The notes below the pieces were generated by a model that made no database searches, was not told the origin of the DNA, and saw nothing but the letters and a program-made list of their open reading frames with translations. The translations under genes were made by a program, and so were the position numbers. From Sipunculus nudus (lineage: Eukaryota > Annelida > Sipuncula > Golfingiida > Sipunculidae), in the NCBI GenBank assembly GCA_026874595.1, contig CM049310.1, positions 24,034,058 to 24,098,057 on the forward strand: 64,000 bases of DNA, written 5' to 3'. This document shows positions 1 through 9,740 of this stretch, piece by piece; position 1 is the stretch's first letter; the number at the start of each line of letters is the position of its first letter.

Positions 1-377
1 CGTACATCACGCTTTAGGTTTCTCACTCACCAAAGTTAATCATATCTGTATTAGTGATCAGTCAGCAGATGTAGGTGTATAGACTTCAGGTTAACCCCGA
101 ACTGTATAACTGAATTATACATGCTTTCTTATGCTTTTACATCATTTATATTACTTCAATTTCCAACGTGGAAGATACGAGGTTTAAAAGCTGGAATCAA
201 TCTGTTGAAAATTAAATTGTCGCAAAATGTCAGTTATTTTGTTAATAACATTTAAATATACTTATACGTTTCACCAAAGCGCATGACCCATAACATGCAA
301 ACAAAAGATAAACAAAAGTTCAAAGATAATAATAGTTGTGTGTAGATAGAGAATTACAGAAAAAAACTGTTTTTAAA
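1..377. other. AT-rich sequence, no feature seen
   Basis: No open frame of useful length, no inverted or tandem repeat and no promoter-like cluster was seen. Confidence 0.5.
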
Positions 378-456
378 GGAGTAATCTAAAATGCTATGGG
401 GTAGTCTGAAATCGTGTTTAAGTTAAAGGGGGATGGGGTGATATGAAACCGCTTCA
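378..456 (+). repeat. Small inverted-repeat element, copy A
   Basis: The sequence begins GGAGTAATCTAAAAT and runs through a G-rich centre (GGGGGATGGGG). It matches the reverse complement of 4883-4978 along its length by eye. The other copy keeps clear terminal inverted repeats; this one has lost its second end. Probably a short non-autonomous element or its remnant. Confidence 0.5.
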
Positions 457-663
457 CCGGGCAAAACTGATGAAACTTAGATATATATGTATAGCAATGA
501 AAATACAATCATACTGGTGGTGAGCGTATTACTCGGATAGTCGGATACAGTCAGATTTTGTCAAGCCATCTGCATGGCGTCTGTGCCTTAGTTTATTTAA
601 TAGCTCGATAAAATAAATAATTATTTTACATGGATTGTACAAATAGTTGTTATAACTAATCGC
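457..663. other. AT-rich spacer
   Basis: No supported feature. Confidence 0.4.
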
Positions 664-850
664 GGCACTCTCCTTGGCTCAGATTTTTGCGTTCGCTAGA
701 CTGTGTAGGTGGAGGAAACGGGAGAACCCGGAGAACACCCCCGGCCTTGGACGAGCAACTATAACTCACTCTCATAGCCACGCCGGGGATCGAACCTGGG
801 TCGCCAGCGGAGAGAGCCGAACGTTTTGCTCCTCGACTGTCCAGGCCCCT
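664..850 (-). mobile_element. tRNA-derived SINE
   Basis: Read on the minus strand, the 850-775 end carries a tRNA-like head. There is a GGTTCGATCCCC B-box (plus-strand GGGGATCGAACC near 785-796) preceded by a GACAGTCGAGGAG-type A-box region and an anticodon-arm-like stretch. The body continues to a conserved-looking tract read as CCGGGTTCTCCCGTTTCC (plus 708-735), similar to the central domain of several invertebrate SINEs. A second, shorter copy lies at 32150-32240. Pol III boxes are typical of SINEs; the family name is not assigned. Confidence 0.7.
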
Positions 851-859
851 AATAGGAAT

Positions 860-1300
860 TCATAATTCATAAGAAATTCCCTTTTACATCCTCTTCGATA
901 CTATTATCCTTATCCTTTTTCTCCCTGGTGCACCGTTAGATACATACCTGTACTTCAAGAATAGCCTATATACTGATAAATACCGAGTACTGAGTTTCTC
1001 CTTGGGAGTGTGTCCGTGGATTATTTATTTATTTATTATTTCAATATATTTCAGCAGGATAGCATATTCAGCTGTTTTGCAATGAGATCCTGCTACAATT
1101 TAAAACATGGGAAATTTTCCCTACTCCGAGATCTCCTGTACAACATGAAAACACATTCATATATAATGATAACTATGGACGCTGTTACAGGTGCCCTTTT
1201 TATTGTGTGACACGGGCGTAACTGGTGTTGTAGCGCACGCGTCTGGCCGCGTGTTGCACACTCAGTTTTATCCGTACTGGTTGAATTCTCGTTGTCATGC
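860..1300. other. No feature seen
   Basis: AT-rich with a short (TTTA)n-like tract near 1021-1040. The interval ends just before an LTR-like sequence. Confidence 0.4.
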
Positions 1301-1302
1301 TA

Positions 1303-2026
1303 GCTTAGGGCTTTCTCGCCTGGTCGAGCCGGTGCGGGCTCACGTGTGAACCCTAATATGTTGAGACACAGCGTTTGCTTTTCTAGTATGTTGGTTAAAC
1401 GTGTATACCGTGTTAGATTCTTTAGATGATTCGAGAAATGGAAAATTCTCGGCTTGAGGTGAAAAGTTATATAAAGCGGCTGTGTTTTAGAGCCGAGTGA
1501 GAGGTGAGAGAATATTCCAGCGGACACAGACGTTTGTATATCAGTGGGACCTATCCGATTGTCCAGTAATTTCAGGGATTCTACTATTACTAATTCTATA
1601 CAATTTATCGCTGCCTGCCTCAAGTTGACTTTCTGGATTGTTACAAGAGCTTTACATTGGATTGTTATTCTCCGAGAGAACTCGTGTGAACTGTTCGCCA
1701 GGTTTATACATTTTAAAGGACTAATCGCTGTGACAGTGGTGGTATTCAGGTACTGTGTGTACTTGTTTATTTTACTGTGTGATTGTATTGATTTGTTGTT
1801 GTACTGCTGTTATACTGTGTAATTGTATTGATTTAGTGTATTGTAATGTTAGGTTTGTTTTAAGAGTAAATTTTATTTATTTGTTAACAAAAAACCACTG
1901 ACTTCTTTATTCATTCCCCTAGGCATTTCACGCTGCCTAGTGTTACATAATCTGATTTTTTTATCTCCTTGACAAAATTTATGTTCATCCCGCATACGTG
2001 ATCTGTTGACATTAAGTTCCGTAACA
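1303..2026 (+). mobile_element. LTR-like sequence, copy 1
   Basis: This aligns throughout with 8411-9091: GCCTG near the start, a TATATAAAG box (1468-1476), CCAGCGGACnCAGA downstream of it, the AACAAAAAACCACTGACTTC block near 1885, CTGCCTAGTGTTACA, and a TTCCGTAACA end. A TATA box upstream and a poly(A)-signal-like site (AGTAAA here, AATAAA in the other copy) downstream within ~700 bp is the organisation expected of an LTR. There is no adjoining gag-pol frame, so it is a solo or relict LTR. The TG...CA termini and target duplication could not be fixed. Short open frames across it are incidental. Confidence 0.55.
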
Positions 2027-2029
2027 ACA

Positions 2030-3160
2030 CATAAAAAATATAAGTTATGGCAAAGTTTTGTTTTTTTTTTGTCAGAAAATATAAGCACATACCCTGTCCT
2101 GGAAGAAGACAAATGTGACCATTTTCTGGGGGATTATGAAATGATATCAGATGTATTCTAGTCATAGTTCGGTGAGTATCTAAAACCTTTCCCACTTTGG
2201 ATTGGTTCACATTATATTACCAACATCCCCATGGTCACAGAAAGGCTCATGATAGTCCGACAGGAAACAAATGATTATATAATTACGACCATTGTCTCAG
2301 CTTGGCTTTATGGAGGTTGTTTATGCAGAATGATTCCGGTAGTCCATCTCTGCCAGCAGGTGTCTTGCTTGTTTATTATCTGTGGTAAACATGTGTGTAA
2401 TATTTAAAAACTTTCACTTGTCACATCTGATACTAAAACATTTCAGTGTCTTTAAAACTAACACTGAAAATAGGGGGTAATGTATACACATATTTCCAAA
2501 ATATTAAATTCCAAAATTTCCTTATAGTTTCATTCATGGTGATTAGTTTGACTCAGCATCTATCACACCAATAGCTAGTAGCTAGTATTTGATGGAATTC
2601 TAACGTAATGCAATTGGTTGATATAGAACATGTCATCGGCGTATTGACTGATGGTGGGATGGCCCGTCTCGGGATGTGGTTTACATAAATAATAAATAAC
2701 AAAAGGCATAAGCATAGACCCCTGAGATGTCACAGTCTGTAGCTCCTAATGTCCAGCTGAGGGGAACATGGGAACAAGCACCCGGTACTCTGACTGGTTA
2801 ATCCGAGTGTGATCAGATTTCTTAATTAGTAACACCTGCCCCCAGCAGCTTCTCTCCCAATGTGGCTCAAATCATCCCTGAATCGGGACGGAGGGCTATT
2901 ACTGTCTACACAACAAGATAAAGCAGAAAATTCAACTGTTTTCAGATTTATAGGAAAACTAATAAGTATGAACTGTTATATCCTTTGTTGTTTCTTATTT
3001 TATGTGCGTGACTAAATCATTAGTACCGTAAGTTATTATCCCTAGGTTATTCCCAAAAATAAATACACAGGGAATAATAATATAATAATACCCACAGCAT
3101 CGTTTTATGAAACATTTATGTTTGATTATTGATATACATATATATTCACACACACACAAA
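2030..3160. other. AT-rich sequence, no feature seen
   Basis: No tandem or inverted repeat was noticed and no exon-like stretch with good splice sites. It lies between the two LTR-like copies but shows no retroelement coding remnants. Confidence 0.4.
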
Positions 3161-3164
3161 TGTA

Positions 3165-3478
3165 CAACTACCCCCAGGAAAATTAACCCCTAAACAATTA
3201 CCCCCTGAGACAATTACCTCCGAGACAACAATTACCAACCGCTCAATTACCCCCATTACAAATACCCCAAAAGCCTGTTTGAAAACAGGACATTTACCCT
3301 CAGACAAGTATCCCACGGACATATATCCCCGACAACTACTACCTCAGAATCCCCCCCCCCCCCCCCCCAGACAATTAACCTGCGGACGATTATCCCCTGA
3401 CGACAAACACCCTCCGAGACAATTGCCCCCAAGACAATTACCTTCGGGTATTACCATAGGACATTTACCACAAGTAAC
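3165..3478 (+). repeat. Degenerate ~15 bp minisatellite with poly-C run
   Basis: Variants of a CCCCCNGAGACAATTA-type unit recur, interrupted by a long C run at about 3350-3368. Because 15 is a multiple of three, a 117-codon frame of Pro-Pro-Arg-Gln-Leu-like repeats stays open; this is a by-product and not evidence for a protein. An inverted piece of the same motif (GTTATTGTCTCGAAG followed by a G run) is at about 4017-4046. Confidence 0.6.
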
Positions 3479-3899
3479 ATAAAATACTAGTATACCTTTT
3501 AAAATAAAATTGAAAATAATAAAGTACCATACAATATATATTGCACCGATACGGCAGTGCGTGTGAGTGGCATAAAACGCCATAATTTGAAATAAAAACA
3601 CTTTAATACAATATAGAAGAGAGGCCACCCTGTGTACCAAGACCGTCACCAGATGATATTGAACATAGAGTGGGACTAAAAACACCAGATCATATAAAAT
3701 TGTCTAAGAGGTATTGCCTACAACTTGGCTCTTTAATGGGCATTTCATGTAACAGATTTTCCATTTTTTTATACATTTCCTGTCCGCAAATATGATTCAT
3801 CTGAACTGTGGTTTGCTTTTTCTTGCTGTCAAAATATTTAAGCAACCAAGCAAACATGAAAACAGATCGTTCGTCACTGTTTCCCTAAACTCATAAATG

Positions 3900-3906
3900 A
3901 AGTACC

Positions 3907-3950
<44 letters not shown>

Positions 3951-3965
3951 TACTTAATTTTGTAT
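3900..3965. repeat. (TA)n tract inside an 8 bp inverted repeat
   Basis: AAGTACCA (3900-3907) and TGGTACTT (3958-3965) are perfect inverted repeats enclosing about 50 bp of alternating TA. The whole block can fold as a long hairpin or cruciform. Confidence 0.75.
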
Positions 3966-4016
3966 AATGTATACTTTGAAATGTATATTTATAACTCTGG
4001 AGTAACTGTCCGGGCG

Positions 4017-4100
4017 GTTATTGTCTCGAAGGGGGGGGGGGGGGGAGATATCAACTAGTTCATACCTTCCTCCATTGCAAAATCCTGGATCCGCCCATGA
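4017..4100. repeat. Poly-G run and GGATCC-type element end
   Basis: A long G run (about 4031-4046) is followed by AAAATCCTGGATCCGCCC at 4078-4095. The same end sequence closes the small element at 54108-54202. It probably marks a truncated copy of that element. Confidence 0.45.
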
Positions 4101-4609
4101 ACAATATTGATTTATAAAAAAATATATGCGTTATTCGAGTATGTGATTAATGGCATAAGTATTCATCACACATCCAGACAGAGAGGCGTAGCAAAGTGAA
4201 TGTTGTGGCTGATTGTTTAATAGTATTTCAATTTTCCTCCTTCAGGTGATACAGGTGTGATCCTGACAATTAATTGTTGATTTCAGCAGAGGTATCAGTG
4301 AGCGATTATTGGTTTAGTGCATGGATATAACAGTCTCATAGAATTACAAAATATGAACAGATTTTCCTGATCCAAAACATTGTCCAAAAGGTATCTATGG
4401 CCGTTTTGGTCAGCTTTAATATATGTCTTTCAGTACAAATATAATGGGCTATCTATTATTTAGAAGTATTCGATATACATTTATGACATTTATTTATTTA
4501 TAATTATTTATTTCCTTTTGTCTAATATAAACTAGTGTTTTCAAAGAAGTATTAAATGAGATCAAGTAAACATCTACATACATTTTTTTTAAGGGGTCAG
4601 GTCATGGTT

Positions 4610-4655
4610 CTCAAATATGGTCATGTGAAGCGAGCACGCCGAAACAGGCTTCAAT
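4610..4655. repeat. Short dispersed motif, copy 1
   Basis: ATATGGTCATGTGAAGCGAG and the following CACGCCGAAACAGGCT recur with two substitutions at 6761-6796. I do not recognise the parent repeat. Confidence 0.45.
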
Positions 4656-4882
4656 TTGCGCGTGCGCGTGAAGTCGGCATTATTGTATTTTATTCCGACA
4701 TATGATCTCTTTTACATCAGATAAGGAAGTCCAATATAGATATCTTTTCCAACTAAAAATGCGGCCACATATTTTACAAGACCAGTATCAGTACCCTAGT
4801 AAGCCTACCGGTGATAACGGCCATGGCCTTAACACTTTATGACCGGATTTAGCGATTTTAGATTATCCAGTTACAGGCGGAG

Positions 4883-4978
4883 GGAGTAATCTGAAATCGA
4901 TTTCAAATAACCCCCCCCCCCCCCCCCCATTTACTTAAAATCGATTTCATATTACCCTGTACGATTTCAGTTTACTCC
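4883..4978 (-). mobile_element. Small inverted-repeat element, copy B
   Basis: GGAGTAATCTGAAATCG (4883-4899) and CGATTTCAGTTTACTCC (4962-4978) form a 17 bp terminal inverted repeat with one mismatch. The centre holds an 18-nt C run and two further TGAAATCGATTTCA-like palindromic pieces. It is oriented opposite to the copy at 378-456. Likely a MITE-scale element of about 96 bp. Confidence 0.6.
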
Positions 4979-5019
4979 TTCAAAAGAGTTATTTCTTGGC
5001 CTTAGTCACACTGTCACGG

Positions 5020-5585
5020 ATCCCAACACGGATCATCACGGATGGGCCGCTAAGGACCATCCATGATGATCCGTCATTAATCCCTGGTGACACGTGGAAA
5101 TCCGTGGCTTTGTCCGTGAATTACTCGCTCTCTGGACAGACCGTAAAGTTACCGTCATAGGCCGTAACGACACCGTGCTTGTCCGTGCTTGTCTCTACTA
5201 CTTCCGTACGTGCGTACATCATTGGTCGGGGTCTTCCCTGGTTGATCGTCAGCGCCGGAGAATTGCGTGCTTGGCCAAGCAATTCCTTGGATGATTTCTA
5301 CTCAGACCGCCCTCAACCGTGGGAATCCATGCCCCTCCGCCACCATCCGTATGTGTTCCGTGGGTGACCGTAAGATTCCCTCATATTCCCTGATCGTGTT
5401 GTTGAAACCGTGTATAGGCCGTGCCGACGCCCTTTGAGACCGGCGAAATCCGCCCCGAACAGGGCGCTTGCCGTTCTAAAACCGTGAGAACTTTCGCTGA
5501 CAGCATGATTGTGTTTCCTATGGATGGTCTGTGATTACTCAATCCAAGACCATCCGTCGCCGTCCGTACCCTCATCCGTGACAAT
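5020..5585. repeat. CpG-rich, CCGT-motif region
   Basis: Locally GC- and CpG-rich, with CCGTG, CCGTAAC, CCATCCGT and GATCCGTC variants recurring every few tens of bases. It looks like a decayed minisatellite more than a promoter: no TATA box, CCAAT pair or splice donor follows. Two 60-70 residue open frames overlap it and are not credible genes. Confidence 0.4.
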
Positions 5586-5589
5586 GTAA

Positions 5590-6745
5590 GTTAGGCTGTG
5601 TTAATTCATATGACTTCATAAAATTCTTCTCAGGGTTAACCTGAAATAAGGGAGTCTTTACACCGACATTTGTAACATTTATAACATTTATTACATGTAT
5701 CATAAAGAAATCCTAAAACGGATTTATTAAGAAGGGAGATGATATATTCCTCTTCCTTCGCAGACATTTATTCAAACATATAATTATTTGGTTCATATCT
5801 CACCAAACGTAAGTAAGGTGCAATTACCCTTAATATAATCCTAATTATAAAAAGAAAGCATCTATAACCACTGGAGGAGAAGTCCGACTAGCTGACTGTT
5901 TGATTGTGAATGCTTGCAGAAAAAACAGACCACTGTGTTTGTAACAGAGTTATAGAGACATGGTGATCGATCTCTCTCCAAAATTAAAATTATTATGCGT
6001 TGCCTGAAAATGGCTTCATTAATCAATGCTAACCTTTTTTTAAACGTTTCTTGTCGTTTTAAGCATTAGTTTCAATGAGATAATGAAGGCAGTCTCTTCA
6101 TTATTTTAATTAACACTAATTGTTTTGAACAGCAGGGTGCAAATTTGACTAAAACCCTGCTTTTTGTACATTCTTTATATAAAATTTGAAACCATGCCTT
6201 AAATATTAACAGGCAAACTGTATCATCTGTGGTACTGGTCCCGCACTGCTTTCTATATACATCACAAGCTTCTACATACGTCTGATATTCTACAAAATGA
6301 TATCCTATATACTGTTATGTCTTTAAACGTATTAAAATTTTATGCTCAACTTTACAACATTATTTACATATAATTGTGTTTAATATTTGCATTTTTATTT
6401 CAAAATGGAGTTTTTTAACCCGGGGGAAGGGGGGGGGGGGGCGTATAATCTGTCTCGACCACTGCTTTTTGTAAGCTTGGTATGTATATAAAAATCTGTA
6501 ATACAACTCTGATAAAAATTCAACTGTATCATAAGTTTACTTTGTCAATTTTACACTAAGTAAATTACACTGAGTGCTTTATTTCAAGTATATTAACGTT
6601 GGGAAATTAAAAAAAGCTTATGAGTTATTCTTTGCAAGTAGTTATATATTAAATGGGTGTCAAAATGCTCAAAAAAGGTGTGAAGTTACATATTGTAGGA
6701 AAGGGTACCTCCTTCAAATTGCAAGTTTGATCCATTGATACATGA
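5590..6745. other. AT-rich sequence with one G run
   Basis: No gene-like signal. A G run lies at about 6429-6441. Confidence 0.4.
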
Positions 6746-6864
6746 ATATATTCTCTCTTATATGGTCGTGTGAGGCGAGCACGCCGAAACAGGCTACATT
6801 CTTTATACGTCTCTTGTCTCTTAATTGTCGTTGGTAGTTGTCACGCCTGAACCCATATAATAGC

Positions 6865-7165
6865 TACGTTTGAATCTTTCAAGCCCGCTTCAAATTGTAC
6901 TGGTGTCTTGTCTCTGACAGTCGTTTGGAACTTTCAAGCCGGTACCCGCTTCAATTTATACTGGTGTCTTGTCTCTAATAGTCGTTTGGAACTTTCAAGC
7001 CGGTATCCGCTTCAATTTGTACTGGCGTCTTGTCTCTAACAGTCGGTTGGAACTTTCAAGCCGGGACCCACTTCAATTTGTACTGGTGTCTTGTCTGTAA
7101 CGGTCGTGTGGAACATTTACACCCAGACCCGCTACATTCTGTACTGGTCTCTTGTCTCCAATCAA
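6865..7165 (+). repeat. 61 bp tandem repeat, ~5 copies
   Basis: GGAACTTTCAAGCC recurs at 6927, 6988 and 7049, with diverged forms near 6866 and 7110, giving a 61 bp period. Each unit also holds TACTGGTGTCTTGTCTCTAA. The outer copies are decayed. The short dispersed motif with CGAGCACGCCGAAACAGGCT lies just upstream at 6761-6796. Confidence 0.7.
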
Positions 7166-7517
7166 AGTGACGCCATATCTCTACTGGTATCAAGTACTCT
7201 GATGGTCGGCTGATGTTATGATGCCATGCTTCATCTGTACCGCTGTTGTCTTTGGGCGCCACAACACTGGTATACTGTTATTGATTAGGCACATTCTTGC
7301 CTGCCAGCTGCCTTCAGTTTTGACAGCTGACGCTAAAGGTCTTTGGTAATGAAACTATTTAGGTAAAACCTGTTCATTCATTTTATGGAGCCTCACATCA
7401 AAGACTTCAATCCTCTTTCATCTGGTGACTTGGCGGAGGGGGAAGTCAGGGAGCACCACATAATCTGACGGTCCACAGGATGTCACTTGAACTTAAAGAA
7501 TAATACTTCCACCTTAC

Positions 7518-7594
7518 CGAGGCTTTGGTGAAGTATTGTAAAAACATGTAATCTCTCATCTGGGGATCCATCTTAATGTTCGGAAAAAAAAGAC
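7518..7594 (-). CDS. Candidate internal exon, unknown protein
   Basis: On the minus strand an open frame reads FFPNIKMDPQMRDYMFLQYF and ends at a good donor, TCG|GTAAGG (intron begins at 7517). Two acceptors are possible. GACAG|GT at 7594 has a weak pyrimidine tract but keeps phase with the candidate exon at 7853-8016. A better-looking acceptor, GACTTCAG|CC at 7611, would break phase with it. Only one frame is open across the interval. No family was recognised. A frame this short can stay open by chance, so confidence is low; the case rests on the donor and on phase agreement with the upstream candidate. Confidence 0.2.
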
Positions 7595-7599
7595 CTGTC

Positions 7600-7850
7600 A
7601 TATTCCAAAGGCTGAAGTCACCAGAGACAAAAATGTCATACATTACACTTAAGAACGACCGGAATTCTCGCTTGACAAGTAAAATATGTCTGCCTCTACT
7701 GATGAGCCGACCAGCGCCGACCTGAAGTGTATTGCTACTAAAAAAAAACCACCCAGTTCTGACCAGAGCTTTATTACTACTGATAAACGGTCCACAAACC
7801 TAAAAATCCAGTCACCATGGCCAGTCATACATACACATATATGTATGCTT
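7600..7850. other. Possible intron between two candidate exons
   Basis: About 250 bp between the minus-strand candidates. A plus-strand frame beginning at the ATG at 7686 overlaps it but has no supporting signals. Confidence 0.2.
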
Positions 7851-7852
7851 AC

Positions 7853-8016
7853 CTCTGCAAGTGTGCGAATTTTGTAACTTGTAGAAAAAAAATCTTCTGC
7901 GTCCGAGGCAAATAACTGATACCTTTGGACTAATATCTGCATGAAACAGTATTGTAAAGTCGGCTGGTGGTCTTTCTATATGTGGTGTTTTGTCCGGTAT
8001 ACGTAAGGCCCACAAC
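7853..8016 (-). CDS. Candidate internal exon with both splice sites, unknown protein
   Basis: On the minus strand this 164-bp interval has a strong acceptor (CTTTCTTTCAG|GTTG, with a long pyrimidine run) and a good donor (GCAGAG|GTAAGC). One of three frames is open end to end (1 nt + 54 codons + 1 nt) and includes PPADFTILFHADISPKVSVI and a basic, aromatic RRRFFFY stretch. The other two frames have stops. The trailing single nucleotide fits a two-nucleotide start of the candidate exon at 7518-7594. The protein is not recognised. A decayed minisatellite begins a few bases upstream of the acceptor, so if this is a gene the repeat lies in its intron. Chance is not excluded. Confidence 0.3.
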
Positions 8017-8034
8017 CTGAAAGAAAGAAAACAG

Positions 8035-8410
8035 GTATCTCATCTTTTAGGCCTAGAATCAGTCCGCAGGGACAGTCATATATCTCACACTTTGATCTCA
8101 CGATCAGTATGGGGAACCGGCAGACGTCTCACACTTTAGAACCACGATCAGCCCAAGGGGACCAACGGACTCCCATTTAGTAGGTCCACGAACAATCAAG
8201 CTCAAGGGAGGCCGACCAGCCTCGAGGGAAAGGAAGACATGTCGCGATTTAGGCCCACCATCAGCCTCCGTGGCCAGACAGACGGCTCATCTTAAAGGAC
8301 CGTAAACACCAAGGTGACCGGCAGACGTCACGTTTTAGGCTCAGGATCAGCCTCAAGGAAACGGAAGGGACCTTCCTGAACTGCCACTAAGGCTCGGCAG
8401 ACATCTCACA
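8035..8410 (+). repeat. Degenerate ~45-50 bp minisatellite, left part
   Basis: Units like CGGCAGACGTCTCACACTTT followed by AGGCCCACGATCAGCC recur about eight times with heavy divergence. The array is interrupted at 8411 by an LTR-like insertion and resumes at 9092. Confidence 0.6.
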
Positions 8411-9091
8411 TCTTGGGTTTTCACGCCTGAGCGTGGGTCACGTGATGAGCCTGGTATGTGTAGAGACACACGGTTATGTCTTTCTAGAGAATTCCTGAAA
8501 CGCGTGTTTACTGTTGAGTAGGGTCCTTATAGACTGTTTGAGAAGTGGAAAATTCCCGGTTTGGGGTGTGAAGGTATATAAAGGGGATGTTTTCTAGAAC
8601 CAGGGAGCGGAGCAGAGCAGATACCAGCGGACGCAGAAGCGTGTGTCAGGACCTTATCCGACGAATGCGGCAATTATAGATTTTCAAGAACTTTCTCCTG
8701 GATTTTATACTTTTGGACTTCAGTTTATTTTCTGTATTGTTGCAAGAACTTTCCACTGGGCTGTCATTCTCCGAGAGAGTTTACATTCAAAGGACTTATC
8801 GTGGTGATGGTGTTGGTATCGAGGTACTGTACCATTATCTTTCTGTGTGATTGTATTGACTTGTTGCTATAACGCTGTTTTACTGTATAATTGTATTGAT
8901 TTAGTGTATTGTATTGTTAGGGTTGTTTTAAGAATAAATTATAGTTATTTGTTAACAAAAACCACTGACTTCTTTATTCATTCCCCTACACATTTCACGC
9001 TGCCTAGTGTTACAGAATCTGATTTTTTTATCTCCATTACAAAATTTGTGTTCATCACGCATACGTGATCTGTTTATATTAGGTTCCGTAA
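8411..9091 (+). mobile_element. LTR-like sequence, copy 2, inserted in a minisatellite
   Basis: Homologous to 1303-2026. It has a TATATAAAG box (8575-8583), a CCAGCGGACGCAGA block downstream, an AATAAA signal (8933-8938) and the AACAAAAACCACTGACTTC block. Both flanks are the same tandem array, so the array marks the insertion limits: ...GACATCTCACA before and CACACTTAAAATCCACG after. CACA on both sides is a possible short target duplication, but the termini do not then read TG...CA; a TGGG...AACA reading satisfies that rule without a perfect duplication. The TATA-to-AATAAA arrangement favours a solo LTR. Confidence 0.6.
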
Positions 9092-9420
9092 CACACTTAA
9101 AATCCACGCTCAGACTTGGGAGCAGAAAACGTCTCGGCTTTAGAACCATGTTCAAACTTAGTCGACCTCATCACGAAGGTCCACTAACAGCCTCGGGTGA
9201 CTGAAAGACGTCTTACCCTAGGCCCATAATCGGACCCATGAGACTGGCAGACGTCTCATTCTTTAAATCCACGATTCGACTGAACAACCGACGGACCCCT
9301 CATCATGAACGTTCACAACAGACCCAGGGGAGGCGGCAGATTTCTTACGATGTACATCCACGATAAGCCGTAGGAGACTGAAAGACTTCTAGTCCTGTTG
9401 CTTCACGGTTGACCCCATCA
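9092..9420 (+). repeat. Degenerate minisatellite, right part
   Basis: Continuation of the 8035-8410 array (GGCAGACGTCTCATTCTTTA, CCCATAATCGGACCC and similar), fading by about 9420. Confidence 0.55.
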
Positions 9421-9664
9421 TTTCTTGACCTCGTGTTCTCTGCGTGAAGGCTTGCTCATTGCCATAAGGCTTTAAGCTCTCTTCAATCAGCTTATCGGAG
9501 ACAGTTTAATACACACTGATCAATCTGGCCACTTCCCATAGCCTTCGGATACTCCATACAGTTAAACGCCGAAGGAGAACCTTAAACCACACAGGGTTTG
9601 AAATAAAATTTACTGTCCCCAGGTGGTCCCTTAGTACAATCATCATTCAGACGCCAGTGACATT

Positions 9665-9667
<3 letters not shown>

Positions 9668-9739
<72 letters not shown>
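9668..9739. repeat. (TA)n microsatellite
   Basis: Uninterrupted alternating TA, about 36 repeats. It produces a spurious Tyr-Ile-repeat reading frame on the minus strand. Confidence 0.95.

Positions 9740-9740
<1 letters not shown>

Noticed and set aside
664-850. Functional tRNA gene
   Set aside because: Pol III boxes are present but the acceptor stem does not pair and a SINE body follows; the same holds for 32150-32240 and 41836-41900.
3129-3482. Proline-rich protein
   Set aside because: The frame is a translation of a 15 bp minisatellite and a poly-C run.
5020-5585. CpG-island promoter
   Set aside because: The CpG content comes from recurrent CCGT-type motifs of a decayed repeat; no start codon, donor or core promoter element follows.
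1303-9091. A single full-length LTR retrotransposon
   Set aside because: The two LTR-like copies are too different from each other, and the interior has no gag or pol frames, primer-binding site or polypurine tract that I could identify; the second copy has array sequence on both flanks.
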